Position numbers and translations under genes: made by a program. From Oceanibaculum indicum P24 (GTDB lineage Bacteria > Pseudomonadota > Alphaproteobacteria > Oceanibaculales > Oceanibaculaceae), in NCBI RefSeq assembly GCF_000299935.1, contig NZ_AMRL01000027.1:1-46687 (forward strand): a stretch of DNA of 46,687 nt, read 5' to 3'. Positions 26,126 to 32,674 of the stretch are shown here, piece after piece (position 1 is the first letter of the stretch; every line of letters starts with the position of its first letter). Below the pieces are notes generated by a model that did no database searches, was not told where the DNA came from, and saw only the letters and a list, made by a program, of their open reading frames with translations.

Positions 26126-26140
26126 CGCTACCCCCGCAAA

Positions 26141-26155
26141 CACTTTATATAAGTG
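26141..26155. promoter_or_regulatory. Palindrome at the likely transcription start of the HEPN-like gene
   Basis: CACTTTATATAAGTG has perfect 5-bp arms CACTT and AAGTG around TATAT. It starts right where transcription from the adjacent minus-strand promoter would begin and ends about 16 bases before the ATG. That position suits an autoregulatory operator. Confidence 0.45.
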
Positions 26156-26162
26156 AAACTAT

Positions 26163-26190
26163 AATATACTATTACGTAAGGTGCGGTTAA
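26163..26190 (-). promoter_or_regulatory. Sigma-70-like promoter for the HEPN-like gene
   Basis: On the minus strand, -35-like TTAACC (26190-26185) and -10-like TATATT (26168-26163) are separated by 16 bases. TATATT matches consensus at five of six positions and TTAACC at four of six. The region is strongly AT-rich compared with the rest of the window. Confidence 0.5.
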
Positions 26191-26254
26191 ATGACTTCAG
26201 GAATCGCCCTCCCCCACATTGACGTACGCGCGGATAAGACGTACCTGATGCGCC

Positions 26255-27256
26255 ATGAAGGCACTTCCCGCGCATAGGCTCTCCGTCGCCCCGATGATGG
26301 ACTGGACGGACCGGCATGACCGCTTCTTCCTGCGGCTCATCAGCCGGCAGGCGCTGCTCTATACCGAGATGGTGACGACCGGCGCGGTGCTGCATGGCGA
26401 CCGCCAGCGGCTGCTGCGCTTCGACGCGGCCGAGCATCCGGTCGCCTGCCAGCTGGGCGGGTCGGAGCCGGACGATCTGGCGCGCGCGGCGGAGGTCGTC
26501 GAGGGGTTCGGCTATGACGAGGTCAATCTGAATTGCGGCTGCCCCAGCGACCGGGTGCAGAAGGGCCGCTTCGGCGCCTGCCTGATGGCCGAGCCGGAGA
26601 CCGTCGCCGCCGGCGTGAAGGCGATGATCGCCGCCACCTCCCTGCCGGTCACGGTGAAGTCGCGCATCGGCGTGGACGAGATGGAGGATTACGCCGACCT
26701 GAAGCGGTTCATAGAGACCGTGGCGGATGCCGGCTGCCGCAGCTTCATCGTGCATGCCCGCAAGGCCTGGCTGAAGGGGCTGAGCCCGAAGGAGAACCGC
26801 GAGATTCCGCCGCTGCGCTACGAGCTGGTCTATCGGCTAAAGCAGGAGCTGCCGGAACTGACCATCGTGCTGAATGGCGGTGTTGCCACGCTGGACCAGG
26901 CGGCGGCGCATCTGGCCCATGTCGATGGCGTGATGATCGGGCGGGCGGCCTATCAGGAACCCTATATGCTGGCGGATGCGGACCGGCGCTTCTTCGGTGC
27001 CTCCGCGCCCGCGCCCAGCCGGCGGCAAGTGCTGGAAGCCTTCCTCCCCTATGTCGAGCGCGAACTGGCCCAGGGCACGCCGCTGGCCCACATGACCCGG
27101 CATATTCTGGGCCTCTATAACGGGCTGCCGGGCGCGCGCGCCTTCCGCCGCCACCTGGCCGAGAATGCGCACCGGGCGGGCGCGGATGCCAGCCTGATCC
27201 TCGAAGCGGCGGCGAAGGTGCGGGAAAGGCCCGCCATGCCCGACGCGGCGGATTGA
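26255..27256 (+). CDS. dusA: tRNA-dihydrouridine synthase A
   Basis: A 333-residue FMN enzyme reducing uridine 20 and 20a in tRNA D-loops. The N-terminus HRLSVAPMMDWTDRHDR is diagnostic of DusA, the catalytic Cys109 lies in KGRFGACLM, and VTVKSRIG, IVHARKAWLKGLSPKENR and LNGGV line the barrel. Length fits the family. The 5' end of dusA is a known integration site for phages and islands, and here the AT-rich accessory genes lie immediately upstream, although no integrase or duplicated core is visible. The ribosome site is weak. Confidence 0.95.
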   Translation: MKALPAHRLSVAPMMDWTDRHDRFFLRLISRQALLYTEMVTTGAVLHGDRQRLLRFDAAEHPVACQLGGSEPDDLARAAEVVEGFGYDEVNLNCGCPSDRVQKGRFGACLMAEPETVAAGVKAMIAATSLPVTVKSRIGVDEMEDYADLKRFIETVADAGCRSFIVHARKAWLKGLSPKENREIPPLRYELVYRLKQELPELTIVLNGGVATLDQAAAHLAHVDGVMIGRAAYQEPYMLADADRRFFGASAPAPSRRQVLEAFLPYVERELAQGTPLAHMTRHILGLYNGLPGARAFRRHLAENAHRAGADASLILEAAAKVRERPAMPDAAD

Positions 27257-27321
27257 AACTCTCTCGCCAGCCCTCCCCCGATGCCCTTCGAGACGCCCAA
27301 GCCGAGCCATCCTCTCGGCCC

Positions 27322-27420
27322 GTCACCCCCGCACTTGTTGCGGGGGTCCAGGCCTCGGCCCGCTGGATATCCGCCCGAGTAAGCTGAACCCTGGATTCCC
27401 GGCACAAGGCCGGGAATGAC
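27322..27420. repeat. Dispersed palindromic intergenic repeat, copy 2
   Basis: Close match to the copy at 17482-17592: it shares the GTCACCCCCGCACTTGTTG start, AAGCTGAACCCTGGATTCC and CCGGGAATGAC end. The internal CCCATGGGG insert of copies 1 and 4 is absent here. It lies in the 27257-27604 gap after dusA, together with two further palindromic pieces and no gene. Confidence 0.9.
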
Positions 27421-27460
27421 AGAAAAAGAAAACCCCCTTCACCCGGACGCTGCGCGTCCA

Positions 27461-27483
27461 CCCTCTCCCGCGAGGGGAGAGGG
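27461..27483. repeat. Short GC hairpin in repeat-rich gap
   Basis: CCCTCTCCC and GGGGAGAGGG pair around a GCGA-type loop. It lies between two larger repeat elements and is not followed by a T-run on either strand, so it is probably part of a composite repeat block rather than a terminator. Confidence 0.6.
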
Positions 27484-27508
27484 TGGGTTGGAAAACAATC
27501 CTCCCCTT

Positions 27509-27587
27509 CGTCATGGTCGGGCTTGACCCGACCATCCAGCGAACGGAACCGCCTCTCTGGACCCTCGGGTCAAGCCCGAGGGTGACG
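27509..27587. repeat. Second type of palindromic intergenic repeat
   Basis: The unit runs from GTCATGGTCGGGCTTGACCC at the left to CCTCGGGTCAAGCCCGAGGG and TGACG at the right. It contains two small palindromes, GGTCGGGCTTGACCCGACC and CTCGGGTCAAGCCCGAG, flanking a TCTCTGGA core. It shares the GTCA...TGACG ends with the first repeat family but not its interior. It lies beside the 3' end of the maoC-like gene. Confidence 0.7.
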
Positions 27588-27604
27588 AAAAAAGAAGTGC
27601 CTCC

Positions 27605-28051
27605 TCACCCCGGCCTTCTGCGGACGATCTGCGCGGCCCTGAAGCTCATCACCTTCTCGCCGTTCTGGTTGAAGGTCTCGTAGCCGAAGGTGACGAAGCC
27701 GCGGTCGGGCTTGGAGCCGGAGGCGCGCACCTCCAGCACCGACAGCACCACCTTCAGCGTGTCGCCCGGCCGCACCGGCTGCTGCCAGCGAAGCTCGTCC
27801 ATGCCGAAGGCGCCCATGCCGGACTCGGCGATCAGCCCCAGCTGGTAGGTCAGCCGGAAGCTGACCGCCAGCGTCTGGAAGCCGCTGGAGATCAGCCCGC
27901 CGAACGGACCGGCCTCCGCCGCCGGCTTGTCGATGTGGAAGGGCTGCGGGTCGTACTGGAAGGCGAAGTCGAGGATCTGCGCTTCCGACAGCGTGACGCC
28001 CGGCGTCTCGAAACGCTGGCCGACGGCGAAATCCTCGAACCACATGGTCAT
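27605..28051 (-). CDS. MaoC-family (R)-specific enoyl-CoA hydratase-like protein
   Basis: A 148-residue hot-dog-fold protein with the hydratase 2 motif FAFQYDPQPFHIDKPAA, where Asp and His form the catalytic pair, and LISSGFQTLA and RPGDTLKVVLSVLEVR in the expected order. Substrate is probably a CoA thioester; the pathway is unclear. The start overlaps the stop of the dehydrogenase gene as ATGA, so the two are translationally coupled, although their reactions are not obviously connected. Confidence 0.92.
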   Translation of the reverse strand: MTMWFEDFAVGQRFETPGVTLSEAQILDFAFQYDPQPFHIDKPAAEAGPFGGLISSGFQTLAVSFRLTYQLGLIAESGMGAFGMDELRWQQPVRPGDTLKVVLSVLEVRASGSKPDRGFVTFGYETFNQNGEKVMSFRAAQIVRRRPG

Positions 28052-29112
28052 GACGACGCCACGACCTCGGCAATGGCGGAGCCGAGATCGGCGGTGCTGG
28101 CCTGGCCGCCCAGGTCCGGCGTCTTCGGTCCGCCGTCCTTCAGCACCGTCTCGATGGCCTTCAGGATGGCATCATGCGCGTCCTGATGGCCCATATGCTG
28201 CAGCATCATCGCGCCGGACCAGATCTGGCCGATCGGGTTGGCGATGCCCTTGCCGGCAATGTCCGGGGCGGAGCCATGCACCGGCTCGAACATTGAGGGA
28301 TGCTTGCCTTCCGGGTTCAGATTAGCCGAGGGCGCGATGGCGATGGTACCGGTGGTCGCCGGCCCGAGGTCGGACAGGATGTCCCCGAACAGGTTGGAGG
28401 CCACGACCACGTCGAACCAGTCCGGGTGCTGCACGAAATGCGCGGTCAGGATGTCGATGTGGAACTGGTCGGTCTTGAAGCCCGGATAGGCCTTCTTCAT
28501 TTCCTCGAACCGCTCGTCCCAGAACGGCATGGTGTGGATGATGCCGTTGGATTTGGTGGCCGAGGTGACGTGCTTGCCGCGCCGGGCCGCCAGCTCGAAG
28601 GCGAACTTCATCACGCGGTCCACGCCGCGCCGGGTGAACACCGATTCCTGGATCGCCATGTCGTGCTCGGTGCCGCGATTGTGGCGGCCGCCCATCGAGG
28701 AATATTCGCCCTCGCAATTCTCGCGCACGACGTAATAGTCGATATCGCCCGGCTTGCGGCCGGCCAGCGGGCTGCGCACGCCCTCGAACAGGCGCACCGG
28801 GCGCAGGTTCACATACTGGTCGAACTCGCGGCGGATCGGGATCAGCAGGCCCCACAGCGAGACATGGTCCGGCACACCGGGCCAGCCGACCGCGCCCAGG
28901 AAGATCGCCTCATGGCCGGAGAGCTGCTGGATGCCGTCCTTCGGCATGAATTCGCCGGTATCCTTGTAGCGCTCGCACGACCAGTCGAAATGGGTGAACT
29001 CGTAGTCGATGCCGAACTTGCGGCCGGCGGCGTCCAGCACCTTCAGCCCCTCGGGCACCACCTCGGTGCCGATGCCGTCGCCGGGAATGATCGCGATCTT
29101 GTGGGCAGCCAT
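28048..29112 (-). CDS. Tartrate/D-malate dehydrogenase-type beta-decarboxylating enzyme
   Basis: A 354-residue member of the isocitrate/isopropylmalate dehydrogenase family: N-terminus KIAIIPGDGIGTEVVPEG, substrate loop NLRPVRLFEGVRSPL, Tyr in DYYVVRENCEGEYSSMGG, and metal-binding ASNLFGDILSDLG. The insert GWPGVPDHVSLWGLLIPIRR resembles TtuC/DmlA rather than LeuB, so NAD-dependent oxidation of tartrate or D-malate is the best call. GGAAGAGG precedes ATG 29112. It is first in the two-gene unit with maoC. Confidence 0.9.
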   Translation of the reverse strand: MAAHKIAIIPGDGIGTEVVPEGLKVLDAAGRKFGIDYEFTHFDWSCERYKDTGEFMPKDGIQQLSGHEAIFLGAVGWPGVPDHVSLWGLLIPIRREFDQYVNLRPVRLFEGVRSPLAGRKPGDIDYYVVRENCEGEYSSMGGRHNRGTEHDMAIQESVFTRRGVDRVMKFAFELAARRGKHVTSATKSNGIIHTMPFWDERFEEMKKAYPGFKTDQFHIDILTAHFVQHPDWFDVVVASNLFGDILSDLGPATTGTIAIAPSANLNPEGKHPSMFEPVHGSAPDIAGKGIANPIGQIWSGAMMLQHMGHQDAHDAILKAIETVLKDGGPKTPDLGGQASTADLGSAIAEVVASS

Positions 29113-29256
29113 GGGCCTCTTCCTCTTATGCGGTCTTCAGTGCTGGGTTGTTAACCAGGTATTTTCCATTGGGCGGCACTCTATCCCGCAAGGTGCGAAA
29201 CCCGCAAGAAACCGCCCTGATTGCTGCTATGCACAAAACGCAGGTGAGCCCCGCTC

Positions 29257-29511
29257 CTATGCCGGGCGTTCCAGCAGGATGGTATAGACCTCGCCGGCCT
29301 GGTCCCAGGACAGGTAGCGGGTACCCGTTGCCTCGCAGAAAGCCTCGAAATCCTTGACCGCGCCGGGGTCCGTGGCCAGCACCTTCAGCTGTCCGCCGGG
29401 CGGTACCTCGCGCAGTTTCTTGCGGGCCTTCAGCACCGGCAGCGGGCATTTCAGACCCGTCGTATCCAGCTCGACCGCCTGCGTCGCTCCGCCGCACGCT
29501 TCCTTATTCAT
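29257..29511 (-). CDS. TusA-family sulfurtransferase
   Basis: About 84 residues with the family active-site motif LKCPLPVLKARK (Cys22 and the C-P-x-P signature), then LKVLATDPGAVKDFEAFCE. TusA-like proteins carry persulfide sulfur for tRNA thiolation, molybdenum cofactor synthesis or sulfur oxidation. I chose ATG 29511 because AGGAA lies 8 bases upstream; ATG 29517 is too close to it. Divergent from the ArsR-type regulator, with a shared intergenic region, which suggests common control. A member of the sulfur cluster. Confidence 0.93.
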   Translation of the reverse strand: MNKEACGGATQAVELDTTGLKCPLPVLKARKKLREVPPGGQLKVLATDPGAVKDFEAFCEATGTRYLSWDQAGEVYTILLERPA

Positions 29512-29532
29512 TGGCATTTCCTGTTTTTTCCA

Positions 29533-29641
29533 CTAGATAAGCGCAGCAACTGGTTCGCAATACGCCATCCTTAGCGGTGGCAGGGTATGCGGACCGTCCC
29601 GCAAGCTGTTACCGGCTTCTCACCATATAGGGTTTATCTAG
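29533..29641. promoter_or_regulatory. Inverted CTAGATAA / TTATCTAG pair between tusA and the ArsR-type gene
   Basis: CTAGATAA at 29533-29540 and TTATCTAG at 29634-29641 are perfect inverted copies. Read along each gene's own strand, both tusA and the regulator are preceded by TTATCTAG followed closely by a GGAAA stretch, just before the start codon. This symmetry suggests an operator for a shared regulator or a shared -10-like element. Confidence 0.45.
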
Positions 29642-29650
29642 GAAATCGCG

Positions 29651-29962
29651 ATGTTCAAGCAGAACACCCGACGTGCCAGCGCCGTACTGAAAGCCATGGG
29701 CAACGAGCGCCGCCTTCTCATCCTCCACCTCCTGGCGAGCGAGGGCGAGAAGTCCGTCAGCGAGCTGGAAAAGCTGGTGAAGCTGAGCCAGTCCGCCCTG
29801 TCCCAGCATCTGGCCCGGCTGCGCCGCGACGGGCTGGTGAAGACCCGCCGCTCGGCCCAGACCATCTTCTACTCGGTCTCGACCGAGGAGGTGACCACCA
29901 TCCTCAACACGCTGTACGGCCTCTACAACTCTGCCCCGGTGCAGCAGGCCGACGCGGCCTGA
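29651..29962 (+). CDS. ArsR-family transcriptional regulator (BigR/SqrR-like, cysteine-free)
   Basis: A 103-residue winged-helix protein: MGNERRLLILHLL near residue 16, then SVSELEKLVKLSQSALSQHLARLRRDGLVKTRR as the recognition region and wing. It closely resembles the BigR/YgaV/SqrR group, which senses sulfane sulfur through two cysteines and controls sulfur detoxification genes. Here no cysteine occurs anywhere, so persulfide sensing by that mechanism cannot operate. It is followed by the rhodanese gene after 20 bases and is divergent from tusA. Start ATG 29651 is the only good choice. Confidence 0.93.
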   Translation: MFKQNTRRASAVLKAMGNERRLLILHLLASEGEKSVSELEKLVKLSQSALSQHLARLRRDGLVKTRRSAQTIFYSVSTEEVTTILNTLYGLYNSAPVQQADAA

Positions 29963-29982
29963 GGCCTGACGGAGCGGCCGGC

Positions 29983-30321
29983 ATGAGCGCCCCCGACATC
30001 CGCATCGAATCGCCGGAAACCATCCAGGACTGGATGAGCCGCGACGAGGTGCTGCTGGTCGATGTGCGCGAGCCGCAGGAATGGGCGCAGGCCCGCATTC
30101 CCGGCGCCATGCTGCTGCCACTCTCTTCCTTCGACCCGGCGGCGATAGACCTGCCGCCGGGCAAGAAGCTGGTGTTCCACTGCCGCAGCGGCGTGCGCTG
30201 CGGTGCCGCGGCCGAGATGCTGGCCGCATCCGGACTGGCGCCCAAGGGCGCGCCGATCCACCGGCTGGGCGGTGGCATCATCGCCTGGGCGCAGGCCGGC
30301 CTGCCGATTGAGCAGGGCTAA
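29983..30321 (+). CDS. Single-domain rhodanese sulfurtransferase
   Basis: A 112-residue single rhodanese domain: LLVDVREPQEWAQARIPGA, then active-site Cys67 in FHCRSGVRC, and APIHRLGGGIIAWAQAGLPI at the end. It transfers sulfur from a donor such as thiosulfate or persulfide through a Cys persulfide. The six-residue active loop fits sulfur rather than phosphatase-type rhodaneses. GGAG lies about 9 bases before ATG 29983. Probably co-transcribed with the regulator and functionally linked to TauE and TusA. Confidence 0.93.
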   Translation: MSAPDIRIESPETIQDWMSRDEVLLVDVREPQEWAQARIPGAMLLPLSSFDPAAIDLPPGKKLVFHCRSGVRCGAAAEMLAASGLAPKGAPIHRLGGGIIAWAQAGLPIEQG

Positions 30322-30374
30322 GCAGGCCAGGCGTTAAAAATACCGCGATACCGACACTATCCATTGCGTACCGT

Positions 30375-30390
30375 TGTGGTTAGCGCCACA
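30375..30390. promoter_or_regulatory. Inverted repeat before TATAAG upstream of the TauE-type gene
   Basis: TGTGG and CCACA form perfect 5-bp arms around TTAGCG and are followed directly by CTATAAG, a -10-like sequence. No well-spaced -35 is visible, so activator-dependent transcription is possible. Weak evidence. Confidence 0.3.
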
Positions 30391-30443
30391 CTATAAGCGC
30401 CCTTGATCGGCGCGCGTCCTTATTCTGGCGGCCCACGCGACCC

Positions 30444-31364
30444 ATGCATGTCTATCTGCCCATCGCCGAAATGTCGGTGAACGTCATCCTGATTCTCGGG
30501 ATGGGATGGGTGGTGGGGTTCCTCTCCGGCATTTTCGGCGTCGGCGGCGGCTTCCTGATGACGCCGCTGCTGATCTTCATCGGCATTCCCCCCGCTGTCG
30601 CGGTCGGCACCCAGGCCAACCAGATCGTAGCCGCCTCGGTTTCCGGCGTCATCGCGCAATGGCGGCGCAAGAATGTCGATTTCAAGATGGGCGCCGTGCT
30701 GCTGGCCGGCGGCCTGTTCGGCTCTACCATCGGCGTCTGGGTGTTCAGCTGGCTGCAGACGCTGGGCCAGATCGACCTCATCATCTCGCTGCTCTACGTC
30801 TTCCTGCTCGGCATCGTAGGCCTGCTGATGCTGCAGGAATCGCTGCGCGCGATCGTGCGCCGCCGGCGCGGTGTCGCCCGGCGCGGCAAGCTGCACGAGC
30901 ACAACTGGCTGCACGGCCTGCCGCTGAAGATGCGGTTCCGCCAGTCCAAGCTCTATATCAGCGCGCTGCTGCCCTTCGCCATCGGCGCCGTGGTCGGCAT
31001 ATTGTCGGCGATCATGGGTGTCGGCGGCAGCTTCATGCTGATGCCGGCGATGATCTATCTGCTGGGTATGCCGACCGCCATCGTGGTCGGCACCTCGCTG
31101 TTCCAGGTCATCTTCGTCACTGCCAACGTCACCTTCCTGCAGGCCTACCAGAACCAGACGGTGGACGTGTTCCTGGCGCTGCTGCTGCTGGCCGGCGGCG
31201 TGCTGGGGGCACAGACCGGCGCGCGCTTCGGTGCCGCCCTGCGCGGCGAGCAGCTGCGGGCATTGCTGGCGCTGCTGGTGCTGGTCGTCTGCGGCAAGCT
31301 GCTGTTCGACCTGGTGGCGGTGCCGGGCGACTTCTATTCCCTGCAGTTCCCGGGGCGGCCATGA
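30444..31364 (+). CDS. TauE/SafE-family sulfite or sulfur-anion exporter
   Basis: A 306-residue membrane protein with two similar halves, each beginning with the family motif: GFLSGIFGVGGGFLMTPLLI near residue 25 and GILSAIMGVGGSFMLMPAMI near residue 185. About eight TM segments are visible, with a basic loop (RRRRGVARRGKL) in the middle. TauE/SafE proteins move sulfite, sulfoacetate or other sulfur anions. Its neighbours (rhodanese, regulator, TusA) fit sulfur-oxyanion detoxification. The TIGR02186 gene starts 10 bases after its stop, so they form a pair. Confidence 0.93.
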   Translation: MHVYLPIAEMSVNVILILGMGWVVGFLSGIFGVGGGFLMTPLLIFIGIPPAVAVGTQANQIVAASVSGVIAQWRRKNVDFKMGAVLLAGGLFGSTIGVWVFSWLQTLGQIDLIISLLYVFLLGIVGLLMLQESLRAIVRRRRGVARRGKLHEHNWLHGLPLKMRFRQSKLYISALLPFAIGAVVGILSAIMGVGGSFMLMPAMIYLLGMPTAIVVGTSLFQVIFVTANVTFLQAYQNQTVDVFLALLLLAGGVLGAQTGARFGAALRGEQLRALLALLVLVVCGKLLFDLVAVPGDFYSLQFPGRP

Positions 31365-31374
31365 GGGGGCGGCC

Positions 31375-32148
31375 ATGAATAGCGCCGCGGCAAACCGCCT
31401 GCCCGCCCCCATCGCGCCGATCCTGATGGCGCTGATCCTGCTGCTGCCGGCCGGTCGCGCCTCGGCGCAGGAGCTGGTAGCCGACCTGTCCAACCATCTG
31501 GTGGCGATCACCGCCGGCTTCACCGGCACCGAGGTGCTGCTGTTCGGCGCCATCGAGGGCGAGGGCGATGTGGTGGTCTCGGTGACCGGCCCGACGCAGG
31601 ACGTGATCGTACGGCGCAAGGATAAGCTGCTGGGCATCTGGCTGAACGCGCGCTCCATCGGCTTTTCCGGCGTGCCCTCCTTCTATGCCATCGCCAGCAG
31701 CCGGCCGCTCGACGAGATCGCCAACGAGGCGGTCCGCGCGCGGCTGGAGATCGGCACCGGCAATCTGCGCCTGCCGCTGGCCGACGGGCAATCCGTCACC
31801 CCTGCCGACGAGACTGATTTCCGCACCGCGCTGATCCGCCGCAAGCAGGCGCGCGGGCTGTATCCGCCGACCGTCGGGCAGGTCGGTTTCGTCGGCCGCA
31901 CCCTGTTCCGTACCCGGCTGTTCCTGCCGTCCAACGTGCCGACCGGCAATTATACCGTGACCGTCTATCTGATCCGCGAGCAGGAAGTGGTCAGCGCCCA
32001 GACCACGCCGCTGCTGGTCAGCAAGGCCGGCTTCGGCGCCGATGTGTACGAATTCGCCTACAATCACTCGGCCGCCTACGGCGCGATTGCCGTCATCATC
32101 GCGGTGATGGCAGGATGGCTGGCCTCGCTCATCTTCCGAAAGAGCTGA
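31375..32148 (+). CDS. TIGR02186-family conserved protein with C-terminal membrane anchor
   Basis: About 257 residues: a cleavable signal peptide (APILMALILLLPAGRASAQE), a periplasmic beta-rich domain with TGTEVLLFGAIEGEGDVVVSV, and a C-terminal TM (YGAIAVIIAVMAGWLASLIF). These match TIGR02186, a family found beside TauE genes in alphaproteobacteria. Function is unknown; the constant pairing suggests it helps the exporter from the periplasmic side. I chose ATG 31375 because the signal peptide begins there; the frame stays open upstream inside the TauE gene. Ends 5 bases before the USP gene. Confidence 0.85.
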   Translation: MNSAAANRLPAPIAPILMALILLLPAGRASAQELVADLSNHLVAITAGFTGTEVLLFGAIEGEGDVVVSVTGPTQDVIVRRKDKLLGIWLNARSIGFSGVPSFYAIASSRPLDEIANEAVRARLEIGTGNLRLPLADGQSVTPADETDFRTALIRRKQARGLYPPTVGQVGFVGRTLFRTRLFLPSNVPTGNYTVTVYLIREQEVVSAQTTPLLVSKAGFGADVYEFAYNHSAAYGAIAVIIAVMAGWLASLIFRKS

Positions 32149-32153
32149 CGACG

Positions 32154-32672
32154 ATGACCGATATGCCTGATAGCAACCCCGGAGCGGAGGACGACATGCC
32201 TGCAAAGCAGCACGAACGCGTCTTCCTGGTGGTGGTGGACGATACGCCGGAGATGGCGGCGGCGCTGCGCTATGCCGCCCACCGCGCACGCAATTCGCGC
32301 GGCCGCCTGGCCATGCTTTATGTGATCGAGCCGGAGGATATCGAGCCCTGGATGTCGGTCGGCGACCTGATCCGCGAGGAGAAGCGCCAGGAAGCGGAGG
32401 AGAGTGTCGCCCGCTGTTCCGACCAGGCGGCGGCGATCACCGGCAAGATCCCGGTCGTCTATATCCGCGAGGGGCGGCGGCGGGACCAGATCCTGCAGCT
32501 GATCGACGAGGAACCCGGCATCTCCATTCTGGTGCTGGCCGCCAGTACCGGACCGGAAGGGCCGGGGCCGCTGGTCAATCACCTGGTCGGCAAGGTCGCC
32601 GGCAAGATGCGCGTACCGATCACCGTGGTGCCGGGCAATTTGTCGGCGGACGATATCGAGGCGCTGACCTGA
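32154..32672 (+). CDS. Universal stress protein family (UspA-like)
   Basis: About 172 residues with a Rossmann-like fold: VFLVVVDDTPEMAAALRYAAHRA, then LAMLYVIEPEDIEPW, and a C-terminal LVNHLVGKVAGKMRVPITVVPG like the ATP-binding USP motif, although GxxG(9x)GS is only partly kept. Cytosolic. It follows TIGR02186 by 5 bases and could be co-transcribed with the sulfur exporter genes. Stop is 2 bases from the convergent MFS gene stop. An internal ATG before PAKQHE is an alternative start. Confidence 0.88.
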   Translation: MTDMPDSNPGAEDDMPAKQHERVFLVVVDDTPEMAAALRYAAHRARNSRGRLAMLYVIEPEDIEPWMSVGDLIREEKRQEAEESVARCSDQAAAITGKIPVVYIREGRRRDQILQLIDEEPGISILVLAASTGPEGPGPLVNHLVGKVAGKMRVPITVVPGNLSADDIEALT

Positions 32673-32674
32673 GT

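Noticed and set aside
24586-26300. Integrated element with attachment repeats at dusA
   Set aside because: dusA is a known insertion site, but I found no integrase gene and no duplicate of the dusA 5' sequence left of the accessory genes.
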